Below, piece after piece: positions 24,385 to 33,001 of a DNA stretch of 64,000 nucleotides. Positions within the stretch are counted from its first letter, which is position 1; each line of letters starts with the position of its first letter. The notes beneath the pieces are model-generated. The model searched no databases. It was not told the DNA's origin and worked only from the letters and a program-made list of their open reading frames with translations. Where the stretch lies: the NCBI GenBank assembly GCA_043764095.1, contig JAYUKX010000001.1:1-64000 (forward strand), read 5' to 3'. This DNA comes from M3007 sp043764095 (GTDB taxonomy: Bacteria; Bacteroidota; Bacteroidia; Chitinophagales; Saprospiraceae). Position numbers and translations under genes: made by a program.

Positions 24385-24888
24385 ATGACAACAAAAGTCA
24401 ATCTGACCACCACATTCAATTGCTCGTTGGAACGTGCCTTTAAGACACCCATACTTTGTGACGTTAGCAAAATTCATACAGGCTTGGGTATCATGCCAAG
24501 AGTGACGCATAGCACAGAGGACGAAGATTGGGGAAAAATTTGTTCTACTAAAAAAGTATTTGCTGCCGCTTCATTGACCCAAAAAGGAGGTTGGGTGTCC
24601 AATGATAAAGTCATTGAACGCATAGAAAATTCATACTGGAAATTCGAGGTAAGTGATTTTCAGTCTTGGATGCTGGGCTTTTCAAAATTTACGGGCGAAT
24701 GGCAAACAACGGAACTCGAACCAAACAAAATTTTGGTGGAATATAACTACACTTTGCATTCGGATGTGGCATTGCTTTATCCAGTTAATTGGTTATTTGC
24801 AAAGGTTTTTTGGAAAATCTATATGAAACAAGTAGTAGAGAATGTTAGACAATTGGCGTATAGTAATGCCCGTTACCAATTTAAATAA
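24385..24888 (+). CDS. SRPBCC/polyketide cyclase-like protein
   Basis: A 167-residue cytosolic protein with the START/Bet v1-like layout: an N-terminal strand VNLTTTFNCSLERAFKTPIL with the usual helix after it, central strands (VIERIENSYWKFEVSDFQSW), TGEWQTTELEPNKILVEYNY and a long C-terminal helix (FWKIYMKQVVENVRQLAY). Such domains bind hydrophobic ligands; the ligand is unknown. It follows its own promoter and is 31 bp upstream of a short membrane-protein gene with which it may form an operon. Confidence 0.7.
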   Translation: MTTKVNLTTTFNCSLERAFKTPILCDVSKIHTGLGIMPRVTHSTEDEDWGKICSTKKVFAAASLTQKGGWVSNDKVIERIENSYWKFEVSDFQSWMLGFSKFTGEWQTTELEPNKILVEYNYTLHSDVALLYPVNWLFAKVFWKIYMKQVVENVRQLAYSNARYQFK

Positions 24889-24919
24889 TATATTTTAAAT
24901 CACTAACAAATTTTATAAA

Positions 24920-25141
24920 ATGGAAAACCAAGAATCAGATAAATCCTTCACCCAATTCCTCCTCGACTATACTAAAAACATAATCGCCTCCTTACTCAAT
25001 ATCGTTAAAGTCGATGAGACCGACACTCCAAGGCAGCGACTTTGGAAGCGCATCCTTAGTTTGCCCATTGCCATTTTGATCGTTTGTATTTCGCCTATAT
25101 TGTTAGCCATTTTGTTATTTGTAGTAGCCGTAGCAATATGA
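24920..25141 (+). CDS. Short single-span membrane protein, unknown
   Basis: A 73-residue protein with a polar N-terminal half (QESDKSFTQFLLDYTKN, VDETDTPRQRLWKR) and one strong C-terminal hydrophobic helix (LPIAILIVCISPILLAILLF). Its stop overlaps the start of the next gene (ATGA at 25138-25141), so the two are translationally coupled. No family recognised. Confidence 0.6.
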   Translation: MENQESDKSFTQFLLDYTKNIIASLLNIVKVDETDTPRQRLWKRILSLPIAILIVCISPILLAILLFVVAVAI

Positions 25142-25494
25142 AGGCTTTTTTTAGAAAAAATGTGCTTTTTACGGCTAGTTTATTGCTTTTCGCACTTCAT
25201 TATGTCCTGCAAATTTGGCTAAAAATATCCATTCCATGGGCAGATAACTACCTTGATCCAGTTTTGATGATGCCGATTGTGCTTACTTTGTATGCGTCAG
25301 AAAAAGTGTTGCTCCAAAAACCCAATATTGGCTTAAATTTAAGTGAAATCGTTATAATTACATTGATTATTGCTTTTGTGGCTGAATGCATTTTTCCAAG
25401 AATAAATAGTGCTTGTTTCGGCGACATTTGGGATGTTTTGGGGTATTGCACAGGAAGTTTTTTGTATTTATTGTTAAATAATTATAATGTCTAA
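25138..25494 (+). CDS. Four-helix membrane protein, unknown
   Basis: A 118-residue protein beginning MKAFFRKNVLFTASLLLFAL, with four hydrophobic segments and a conserved-looking loop WADNYLDPVLMMPIVLTLY plus a late DIWDVLGYCTGSFLYLLL. This pattern resembles small Bacteroidota membrane proteins that are sometimes labelled magnesium citrate secondary transporter or VanZ-like; I do not regard that label as functional evidence. The start is the ATG overlapping the previous stop. Confidence 0.65.
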   Translation: MKAFFRKNVLFTASLLLFALHYVLQIWLKISIPWADNYLDPVLMMPIVLTLYASEKVLLQKPNIGLNLSEIVIITLIIAFVAECIFPRINSACFGDIWDVLGYCTGSFLYLLLNNYNV

Positions 25495-25521
25495 TAAATT
25501 AAATCAGCATCATTCAAAAAG

Positions 25522-26802
25522 ATGAAAATTCCAATATTACTTACCCTTCTCATCATTTTTGCCTCCTATCTTTATACGTTAGCAAAAGGCAAGATCGAAG
25601 CATCGAAGTACCTTTCAAAAGACATTCCTTATGGCCCATTCACCATAACTATATCGGGAAAGAAAGAGGTGGACACGAAGACTGGGGTAGTCAATTATAC
25701 GGACGTGACATACGGCATTTTTCACAAAGGCAAATCCGTTGTTTTCCCCGATATTGAACGAGACAAAAATGGGGCAACGTTTTTTAAGACCGTATTTGCT
25801 TTGCCAAATGTGCCCGATCCGACGTTGCTGGTACGCAACCCTCGCAATTATTTGGTTTACCTGAAAAATGGTGTTCCAGTAGTGGAGGCTATCCACAATT
25901 TTGAATCAATCCAATTTTTGGACAGTCAAAATGGTCAACCCAGTCAGAGATTGGAGTCAATTTGGAACAATGAGGTGAGCAATTTGGAACATTTAGACAG
26001 TATTGAAGGTGGCCGTTACCTGTTAGTCGACAGTAAAACGATAATTGACCTTCAGACACACAAAATCTGGGAAATTAAAAGGGACAATAACTATTTGGAA
26101 AATTACGATTTCCCTTCCCCGCCTTCCCCCCCGTTTGCCTTGGCTTTTTCACCAGACCAAAAAAGCATCGTTTTTAAGGCGGAATTTCAAGCATGGAACG
26201 CAGCAGACAAAGATTTGCCCGATTCCAACAATGCCCTTGTGGCCTATGATTTTGAAAAAGACAGCGCTTATTTGGTCAGGTATGACGACACAGACACGCG
26301 CATGACTAATAAATTTAAAGATATTGACCTTAAATGGTTGGATACTTATTTTGAATGGAAAAAGACGCTGGAGGGCGACCGATTGCAGCTGCGCCAACTC
26401 AAAAAACTGCCCAATTGGACAGGCCGGTTCGACCCAGACTACAATAATTATACACTCTACCCGGTAAACCTGGGGATGCTTCCCATCTTTTTGGATTTCG
26501 CGCTGGAACAAATTGGCGGGTCGAAGGACAATATTGTACAGGATGAAATGGATAATAACAATAGTATCCGCAGAATGATGATCCACGCAGGAGATTTGAA
26601 ATTTGAAATTCAATACACTGAAAAGGATCAAAGATTGGTGATCGAAAAGAACCATCAGGAATCTAATATGAACCCAGATGTGAAAATTTCAGTGAAAAAA
26701 ATTGCCGATGCCTTCGATGCCGAACTCCTTAGAGGAAAACATCAGGAATTGTTTGGGCGAATCGTGAGCGATGTAAAGCAATGGCGGGAAGGCAAAAAAT
26801 GA
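25522..26802 (+). CDS. Membrane-anchored or exported protein, unknown
   Basis: A 426-residue protein with one N-terminal hydrophobic segment (MKIPILLTLLIIFASYLYTL) and otherwise soluble. A central run of strands resembles a WD/YncE-like beta-propeller (GRYLLVDSKTIIDLQTHKIW, then FALAFSPDQKSIVFKAEF, then NNALVAYDFEKDSAYLVRYD); the FSPDQKSI segment is typical of propeller blades. The C-terminal 120 residues differ and include a charged helix. I cannot name the family. It is 27 bp after the four-helix gene and probably part of the same operon. Confidence 0.6.
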   Translation: MKIPILLTLLIIFASYLYTLAKGKIEASKYLSKDIPYGPFTITISGKKEVDTKTGVVNYTDVTYGIFHKGKSVVFPDIERDKNGATFFKTVFALPNVPDPTLLVRNPRNYLVYLKNGVPVVEAIHNFESIQFLDSQNGQPSQRLESIWNNEVSNLEHLDSIEGGRYLLVDSKTIIDLQTHKIWEIKRDNNYLENYDFPSPPSPPFALAFSPDQKSIVFKAEFQAWNAADKDLPDSNNALVAYDFEKDSAYLVRYDDTDTRMTNKFKDIDLKWLDTYFEWKKTLEGDRLQLRQLKKLPNWTGRFDPDYNNYTLYPVNLGMLPIFLDFALEQIGGSKDNIVQDEMDNNNSIRRMMIHAGDLKFEIQYTEKDQRLVIEKNHQESNMNPDVKISVKKIADAFDAELLRGKHQELFGRIVSDVKQWREGKK

Positions 26803-26854
26803 CCGATATTTAAAACAACGACTTCTTACACGCACTAAAATCAAAAATTCAACT

Positions 26855-27895
26855 ATGATAGGTAATATTCTGCTCGTACTCACCGCCCTATTTCTCACGG
26901 GACTACTCTCCTCCACTGCTTCGACCTCGCCTGGCGGGGATGCTGGCGTGGGACGTGCGTATGCGATTTTTTTTTGTGCTACAGGGTTCGTCCTCCTGTC
27001 GGGGCTGCTTACTTGGAACCTCGCTTGGAACAACTGTTTCGACTGGGTTCAAATGCCTGGCATTCAGCGAAACTGGCTTGTTTTCGTCGGGTGGATAGCC
27101 TTTGTTTTTTCAATTTTGCTCTGTGTGGGGCTCATAATGGGCGGATACGGAGATGGAACTCCGCAATTTATCCGTTGGCTTTCGAAAGCAAAGGCAGGTT
27201 ATTGGTTGCCTTTATTGATGCTCGTTCCAGCGTTTATGCTCCTTAATTTTGAACGGGAAGCAGGCTTTGCGCCCGATTTTGTCAAAATACCGATGATGAT
27301 GGGGTTTCTGTTGAGTGTTTTGATGGGCCTGGGCTATCTTTTTGGTCTTGTTCGATCTGCCTTGCAACTACGTGTTGACAAAATCGAATATAAAAAAAAC
27401 GAACCTGTCAGACAGCGCGAAGAGCATTTAAACCTGATTGCCAGGCAAACACCGACCGCCCCAATCACAAACATCCTCCAGTTGACGGGTCGTGTTCAAG
27501 ACAGTACTGTGCGCGAAGGGGCTGTTGCCAAAATCAAGGCACACCTTGGCTGGGAGGCGGAACTCATCGGGTTGTTGGGCAATTGGGCTTGGGATACGAA
27601 AGTCTTTGCATTTATTGATGGAAACCAAGTGGAGCATCCTGAACTATTTATCGAACCAATGAACCGCACCATCCTTCGTTTCGCCGATGAACTAAAAGAC
27701 AGTTTGCGGCATGATGTTGATGTTGAATTAATATGCCGTGTATTAGCGGAACACTTCAAGGACAGCAGTGCGGTATTTCGTCCAAGTATGCTCCAATTAC
27801 AAAAATCTTTGGAAGTGAAGAATTCTTCAAATCGCGTTGAAGAAGCCAATAAAAAATATCGGATTGCTATAAAAAATTGGCTGGATTCGCATTGA
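26855..27895 (+). CDS. Membrane protein with soluble C-terminal domain, unknown
   Basis: A 346-residue protein. Residues 1-170 hold about five membrane helices with the motifs TSPGGDAGVGRAY, LLTWNLAWNNCFDWVQM and AGYWLPLLMLVPAFMLLN. Residues 185-346 are soluble and helical (ILQLTGRVQDSTVREGAVAK; LNFEREAG lies at the junction). The next gene is a paralogue of the membrane part only, so this is a two-module protein whose second gene lost or never had the soluble module. No family recognised. The soluble part has a HEAT- or repeat-like helical look, which is a guess. Confidence 0.62.
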   Translation: MIGNILLVLTALFLTGLLSSTASTSPGGDAGVGRAYAIFFCATGFVLLSGLLTWNLAWNNCFDWVQMPGIQRNWLVFVGWIAFVFSILLCVGLIMGGYGDGTPQFIRWLSKAKAGYWLPLLMLVPAFMLLNFEREAGFAPDFVKIPMMMGFLLSVLMGLGYLFGLVRSALQLRVDKIEYKKNEPVRQREEHLNLIARQTPTAPITNILQLTGRVQDSTVREGAVAKIKAHLGWEAELIGLLGNWAWDTKVFAFIDGNQVEHPELFIEPMNRTILRFADELKDSLRHDVDVELICRVLAEHFKDSSAVFRPSMLQLQKSLEVKNSSNRVEEANKKYRIAIKNWLDSH

Positions 27896-27951
27896 ATACA
27901 CAGTAGCATTATCTAATCACTGAATTATTATACACTCTAAAACTTATACTT

Positions 27952-28464
27952 ATGGTAGGAAATTTGCTTCTTTTTCCAGTAGTCCTATTTCTCATAGGCT
28001 TGCTGTACATCACTGCTTCACCTGCGCCCAGCGGTGATTATGGCGTGGGATATTCATTGATGTTTGTTCTTTTCGGGGGCGGCTTCGTTGTTTTTACCGC
28101 GCTATTGACTTGGAATCTCACCAGGAACAACTGTTTCGACTGGATTCAAATGCGTAGTTCTGAACGAAATTTGCTTGTTTTCTTCGGATGGTTGGCATTT
28201 ATTTTTGCTACCTTTCTCAGTGCGTCCTTAAGAACAGCAGAACCCGAAGCAGGGATTCCATCATTTCTCTATTGGCTTTCGCAGGCGTATGCTGCCTACT
28301 GGCTGCCATTGTTGATGCTAGTTCCAGCCGTACTGCTCCTTAATTACGGACGAGCGGCTGGCGTTGCACCCGATTTTATCAAAATACCCATAAAAACGGG
28401 CTTTCTTTTGAGTGTTTCAATAGGCTTGGGAGCCTTGTTTGCTATGTTCCGCTCAAATACGTAG
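27952..28464 (+). CDS. Membrane protein, paralogue of preceding N-terminal half
   Basis: A 170-residue protein matching residues 1-170 of the gene at 26855 at roughly half of positions, with shared landmarks LTWNLTRNNCFDWIQM, AAYWLPLLMLVPAVLLLN and KIPIKTGFLLSVSIGLGALF. It has about five membrane helices and ends without the soluble domain. Start 57 bp after the previous stop. The pair probably arose by duplication and may form a heteromer. Function unknown. Confidence 0.62.
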   Translation: MVGNLLLFPVVLFLIGLLYITASPAPSGDYGVGYSLMFVLFGGGFVVFTALLTWNLTRNNCFDWIQMRSSERNLLVFFGWLAFIFATFLSASLRTAEPEAGIPSFLYWLSQAYAAYWLPLLMLVPAVLLLNYGRAAGVAPDFIKIPIKTGFLLSVSIGLGALFAMFRSNT

Positions 28465-28475
28465 TAATCACAAGC

Positions 28476-28610
28476 ATGCAAGTCTGGATTTTAGGAATAA
28501 TAGGTGGGCATTTCATCATCGAAAAAGACTTCAACGCGTACGATCAACTGGGGCTAAGCAGCGGAATGGGTTATCTAGTGGGACAGCATTTTGAAGTTAG
28601 CATAATTTAG
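28476..28610 (+). CDS. 44-residue frame, possible gene fragment
   Basis: The frame reads MQVWILGIIGGHFIIEKDFN, then AYDQLGLSSGMGYLVGQHFE and VSII. Alternating hydrophobic and glycine residues suggest one or two outer-membrane beta strands, as at the end of a barrel protein. It begins 12 bp after the paralogue's stop and ends at the hairpin at 28609. It may be a leftover of a larger gene rather than a working peptide. Confidence 0.3.
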   Translation: MQVWILGIIGGHFIIEKDFNAYDQLGLSSGMGYLVGQHFEVSII

Positions 28611-28642
28611 TGCCGGCGAGACTTCGAAGTTTCGCCGACACT
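28609..28642. terminator. Hairpin between island and receptor gene
   Basis: AGTGCCGGCGAGACTTC pairs with GAAGTTTCGCCGACACT, with two G-T pairs. It sits between the plus-strand island genes and the minus-strand receptor gene and can serve both. It is the diverged counterpart of the hairpin at 22720. Confidence 0.65.
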
Positions 28643-28666
28643 ATTCGTTTCCCAACAATCGCTCTA

Positions 28667-31372
28667 TTATCCCTTATAATTCAATCGTAAGAAATAAAAA
28701 CCGCCATTCATGCCCATTTGCACCGGCGCATATTTGAATACTTTAAAATAAGAGTTCAGATAGGCCTGTTGATCTGGGAGTATGCCAAATATATTATTGC
28801 CACCCATCGTAATCGATAATTGCTTGGTGATTTGGTACGTCAAAGACGCATCCGTGACCATTTTACCGGAGAAGGTTTGCTCTACACCAAACGGGAAACC
28901 ATTGCGGTACGATGTGCCAAAATACACATTGCTCAAAAATGCCACAAATTTACCCTGCGTGTAGTTCAACGTAAGGTTAAATTTCTGGCGTGGATTTACG
29001 CGTTCGATCAAACCGCGTTCTGCGGGAGAAAAGAAAATATCCTCCTGTCCGCGCAATTTAGCAGGGATATTCAAATCGCCATCCACTGAGGTTTGGTTAA
29101 AATTGGCCAAGCCCGTGATATCCAATTTACTTTTATTAAATGCAACACGGTACGCCGCCACAATATCAATCCCTTGGGTGGTTGTGTTGATCGCGTTGGT
29201 GAAAAAACGACCACCATCAGCACCAAAAGGCAAAAATAACGACTGTACCGCCGAGTCGGGTGAACCATAAGGATCATAACCAAACAAACCAGTCAGTACA
29301 ATACGATCTTTTACTTTGATTTGGTAAGCATCCACCGAGATATTAAAATGGCTACTTGGCTTCAAAGTAAGACCAGCACTCAAATTTTGAGAAGTCTCTT
29401 GTTTCAACTTAGGAATACCCAAAGAAATGGCTAAATCCGACTGATTTTGGAAAAAACCCGATTGCCCCAAACGACCATCACTCAAAATAGTAGTGGATAC
29501 ATAACTAAAATACTGCTGGTGCAACGACGGCGCACGGAAACCCGTACTCACCGCACCACGAATACCCAACATCGGAACAGGATGGATCAATGTCGCTAAT
29601 TTGTAATTGAATGTATTGCCAAAATCCGAATAACTTTCAAAACGACCTGCGCCGCTCAGTGTCCAAAATTTGGTAATATCCAATTCACTATCCGCATACA
29701 AAGACACATTACTACGGTACTTATTTACAACATTGTAGGGAGAAAAACCAGGAAAAGACTGCGCACCACCCGCCAAACCAAGCGTATCGGTAACGGAATT
29801 ATCTGGATTGGTGACCAATCCATAATTGCGCCAACTGGCATCCTCTCCGGCATTGATTCGATAGTTTTCCAAGCGATATTCTCCTCCAAATGCTAGATTG
29901 AGGCCGCTCAAGGCATTTTCAAAATAACGCGAAATATCGGCATTGATCGTGTTTTGCGTAAAAGTATGACCGCCGGCATCAAATGCAGTAGGGGTTTTAT
30001 CTTGCAAAGAAGCATTCACCGTGTTGTGTACTGAATATTGGAAATTATTACTACCAAATGTATTGCTAAAATCGGCTTTCCACTGCCCCAAATCATAACG
30101 AATACCTGTAGCAAGCGATATGTCCGAAATATTAGAACCCGTACTCGGCTGGAAACCATACGGGAATTTACTAAACACCATTTTAGCACCATCGCTCGGC
30201 AAACGGCGGAAACCAAAACCCTTGCCTTGGCGCGCATTATAACCCGCAAAAGCATAAAAATCGCCTTTCCCATTACTGAATGGCAACAATAAGTTGGCAA
30301 AAGTGCTCAAATTATTGATTTTTGCATCGCCCACTTGAAAATTAAAATCATCGCGGTCGAGGCCATTGGCTACAAGTACGCTATCGTCGTAGATTCGGGT
30401 AAATTCAATTTGAGTAGAATCTACAAAATCATAGGAGAAATAATTCCCAAGTGCCGACTGGTCAAAAATAATCAAATTATGGTGTTGGGTGCGACTGGTG
30501 GATCCGCGCATATAAGCATCGGCGGAAATATTGAGCGAGCCACCGTTTGTGCCCAAAGGCAAACCGTAATTGCCCGATAAACGTGTCAACGCACCATCGC
30601 CGCGCTGAGTAATACCTCCAGTGGCGGTCAAACTAAGTCCATCGGCCTTGGTTTTTAAGATAAGGTTTACAACGCCCGCAATCGCATCAGAACCATATTG
30701 AGCAGATGCGCCATCGCGCAATACCTCTACCCGCTCAATGGCCGAGGTCGGAATCGCATTCAGATCCGTACCCACCGAGCCATTGCCAAATGTACCTTGG
30801 TTATTCAACAACGAAGTGGTGTGGCGGCGTTTGCCATTGATCAATACCAATGTTTGGTCGGGCCCCATACCACGCAACGAGGCAGGGTCAATGTGTTCCG
30901 TTCCATCGGAGGAGGATTGGCGGTTCGACTGGAACGAAGGAGCCAAATAGGTCAGCATTTGGTTCAGATCGTTCTGTGGTAAGGTGCGTTGTATGCTCGA
31001 AAGCGCAATCACATCAACCGGAACGGGCGTATTGAGCACCGTGCGGGATGGGTTGCGCGTACCCACAACTACCACCGCATCCAAAGTAGAAGTGGTAGGA
31101 GTGAGTTGGACGACCATGCCCTGTGCCGCAGGGACTGTTTGGGTTTCGTACCCCAAACTAGCAATGGTAATGGACTCGCCTGCAGCAGCCAAAATGGAAA
31201 AATTGCCACTCACGTCACTGATGGCTTTGCCGCCTAATTGGGCGATAATAGTGGCTCCAATGACTACTTCTTGGTTGCTTTTGTCCAGAATTTGGCCACG
31301 GAGGCTCGTTTTTTGAGCAAAAATAGCGACTTGGACGGCTAATAAGCATAAAATTATGTATAAACGCTTCAT
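28667..31372 (-). CDS. TonB-dependent outer-membrane receptor
   Basis: A 901-residue protein: signal peptide MKRLYIILCLLAVQVAIFAQ, then a carboxypeptidase D-type regulatory domain (about residues 22-110, LRGQILDKSNQEVVIGATII), a plug domain (SLRGMGPDQTLVLINGKRRH, VEVLRDGASAQYGSDAIAGV) and a 22-strand-type barrel ending FLRLNYKG. It takes up a large ligand across the outer membrane using TonB; the ligand is unknown, and no SusD partner is adjacent. The start is the ATG before KRLYIIL; 20 codons upstream are excluded. The 3' end is present a second time, broken, at 22779-22895. Confidence 0.92.
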   Translation of the reverse strand: MKRLYIILCLLAVQVAIFAQKTSLRGQILDKSNQEVVIGATIIAQLGGKAISDVSGNFSILAAAGESITIASLGYETQTVPAAQGMVVQLTPTTSTLDAVVVVGTRNPSRTVLNTPVPVDVIALSSIQRTLPQNDLNQMLTYLAPSFQSNRQSSSDGTEHIDPASLRGMGPDQTLVLINGKRRHTTSLLNNQGTFGNGSVGTDLNAIPTSAIERVEVLRDGASAQYGSDAIAGVVNLILKTKADGLSLTATGGITQRGDGALTRLSGNYGLPLGTNGGSLNISADAYMRGSTSRTQHHNLIIFDQSALGNYFSYDFVDSTQIEFTRIYDDSVLVANGLDRDDFNFQVGDAKINNLSTFANLLLPFSNGKGDFYAFAGYNARQGKGFGFRRLPSDGAKMVFSKFPYGFQPSTGSNISDISLATGIRYDLGQWKADFSNTFGSNNFQYSVHNTVNASLQDKTPTAFDAGGHTFTQNTINADISRYFENALSGLNLAFGGEYRLENYRINAGEDASWRNYGLVTNPDNSVTDTLGLAGGAQSFPGFSPYNVVNKYRSNVSLYADSELDITKFWTLSGAGRFESYSDFGNTFNYKLATLIHPVPMLGIRGAVSTGFRAPSLHQQYFSYVSTTILSDGRLGQSGFFQNQSDLAISLGIPKLKQETSQNLSAGLTLKPSSHFNISVDAYQIKVKDRIVLTGLFGYDPYGSPDSAVQSLFLPFGADGGRFFTNAINTTTQGIDIVAAYRVAFNKSKLDITGLANFNQTSVDGDLNIPAKLRGQEDIFFSPAERGLIERVNPRQKFNLTLNYTQGKFVAFLSNVYFGTSYRNGFPFGVEQTFSGKMVTDASLTYQITKQLSITMGGNNIFGILPDQQAYLNSYFKVFKYAPVQMGMNGGFYFLRLNYKG

Positions 31373-31530
31373 AAATAGATAGTAATTAGTGTGATATTTG
31401 TTGGATAGAATTCCGGCGCAAAGTTGCGACACGCAGCGTGTTTCTCCGTCTCTTTCAACGGAATAATCTAGTTTTAGTTGGAAAGTAATTCAAAAATCGC
31501 CGCTATTCTCTTTTCGGTGGCCTCGGATTG

Positions 31531-32811
31531 CTATCCCTCCAAGCACTTTCGCACCGCCGCCGTCTTCAACAAACATTCCTCGTATTCCATTTCCGGCACC
31601 GAATCATACACGATAGCACCGCCAGCAATACACGATAAATATTGGCTTTCGGTATGGTATTGCAGGCTGCGGATCACCACATTGAAATCAAAATCGCCAT
31701 TGGGATCAAAATAGCCGACTGCGCCGGAGAATAACCCTCTACGCGTGCGCTCGTAACGTTCAATCAGTTCCATCGACATCACTTTGGGCGCCCCCGTCAT
31801 GCTCCCCATTGGAAAAGCATCGCGAATGGCTTTTAGGCCGTTATCGCCTTCTGGCAATTGGCCACTTATGGTAGAAATCATTTGGTGCACCGTTGGGAAC
31901 GAATAAATACCGAATAGTTCCTCCACTTTAATGGTGCCCGGCAGGCAATGGTGGGCCAGGTCGTTGCGCACCAAATCGACGATCATCACGTTTTCGGAGC
32001 GGTCTTTTTCGCTGCTGTATAGTTCGGCCTTGATTTGTGCATCTTCTTCCAAATGAGCACTCCGCCGTCGCGTACCTTTGATGGGTTGGGTGACGAGACG
32101 CGTACCTTCTTTGCGCAAAAAACGTTCAGGACTGCTGCACATCAAGGTGCGTCCATCGTGTTTCAGGTAGGTAGCAAATGGAGCACGCGATAAGGTGTTT
32201 AGGCGTAAAAATGTACCAACAGGCTCGATTACAACATTTTTAGCATAAAATTCTTGGCAAAAATTCATTTCATAAATATCGCCTTCCAAAATATGTTGCC
32301 GAATGGCTTGCACCGCATCGAGATAATCTTGTTTGGGTAAACGGGGGTGTAGTGTAATGGTATGGTCGGGAATAAAAGGTGGTGTTATTGCAACAGCCAT
32401 AATTTCGTCGAGGATAGATATAGGATTGGTGGCATATATTTCCACTTGTCCATTGCGTATGCCAATCACCATTTCTGGAACAAAAAAGAACATATCGGGC
32501 CAACCAATACCGTCAAAATGCTTTGAATGTAGGTTTTCGACCTCGTTTTTTAGGTCATATCCAAAATAACCAAACAGCCATCGCTTCGAATTTTTATGGT
32601 ACAGGTCTTCCAGTTGGTCAAAAGCATTTCCGGCATTGCACACAAGACCATGATCGGTATTAGAAACAGCCACTAACACATCCCACGAACTAAGTCCCAA
32701 GGATGGATAATCGTTATTGTCCAAATATACCGCACTTGCCCAATGGTTGGCCCAAGCGAGCAAATGCGATTTAAAGTGAACGGGAATTGAGGTTATATAA
32801 TTAGGCTGCAA
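31531..32811 (-). CDS. pabB: Aminodeoxychorismate synthase component I
   Basis: Converts chorismate to aminodeoxychorismate for folate synthesis, or a close relative acting on chorismate. The 426-residue chorismate-binding enzyme shows PIKGTRRR (Lys as in PabB and isochorismate-type enzymes, where anthranilate synthase has Ala), SEKDRSENVMIVDLVRNDL, PMGSMTGAPK, SGAVGYF and AGGAIVYDSVPEMEYEE. The start appears to be TTG at 32811, since no ATG lies nearby in frame. The promoter element is at 32837-32844. No pabA neighbour is visible. The 158-bp gap to the receptor gene shows nothing distinctive. Confidence 0.88.
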   Translation of the reverse strand: MQPNYITSIPVHFKSHLLAWANHWASAVYLDNNDYPSLGLSSWDVLVAVSNTDHGLVCNAGNAFDQLEDLYHKNSKRWLFGYFGYDLKNEVENLHSKHFDGIGWPDMFFFVPEMVIGIRNGQVEIYATNPISILDEIMAVAITPPFIPDHTITLHPRLPKQDYLDAVQAIRQHILEGDIYEMNFCQEFYAKNVVIEPVGTFLRLNTLSRAPFATYLKHDGRTLMCSSPERFLRKEGTRLVTQPIKGTRRRSAHLEEDAQIKAELYSSEKDRSENVMIVDLVRNDLAHHCLPGTIKVEELFGIYSFPTVHQMISTISGQLPEGDNGLKAIRDAFPMGSMTGAPKVMSMELIERYERTRRGLFSGAVGYFDPNGDFDFNVVIRSLQYHTESQYLSCIAGGAIVYDSVPEMEYEECLLKTAAVRKCLEG

Positions 32812-32836
32812 GGTAAGTCTGTGACAAATTTTGGCA

Positions 32837-32844
32837 CAAAGATA
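32837..32844 (-). promoter_or_regulatory. -7 element TATCTTTG for pabB
   Basis: On the minus strand TATCTTTG lies 25 bp before the TTG start of pabB. The -33 region falls in the terminal inverted repeat of the element at 32849-32999, so the repeat contributes the upstream part of the promoter. Confidence 0.5.
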
Positions 32845-32848
32845 CGTT

Positions 32849-32999
32849 TAGGAATGAGATGATAATAAAGGTACAAATTTGGCGGCCTTATTTTGCCCCT
32901 CTTTTTGTTACCCCAACCCCACTAAACGCCCTCTTCATGCCTCAATAGTGACAAAATCGTCTCCCCAAATCTGTATCTTTATTATCATCTCATTCCTTA
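32849..32999. mobile_element. MITE-like element, second family
   Basis: A 151-bp non-coding interval with terminal inverted repeats of about 34 bp and few mismatches: left TAGGAATGAGATGATAATAA, right end reading inward TAAGGAATGAGATGATAATA. The interior contains ACCCCAACCCCACTA, also found inside the element at 7642. It sits exactly between the pabB promoter and the stop codon of the gene at 33002. Confidence 0.7.
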
Positions 33000-33001
33000 C
33001 A

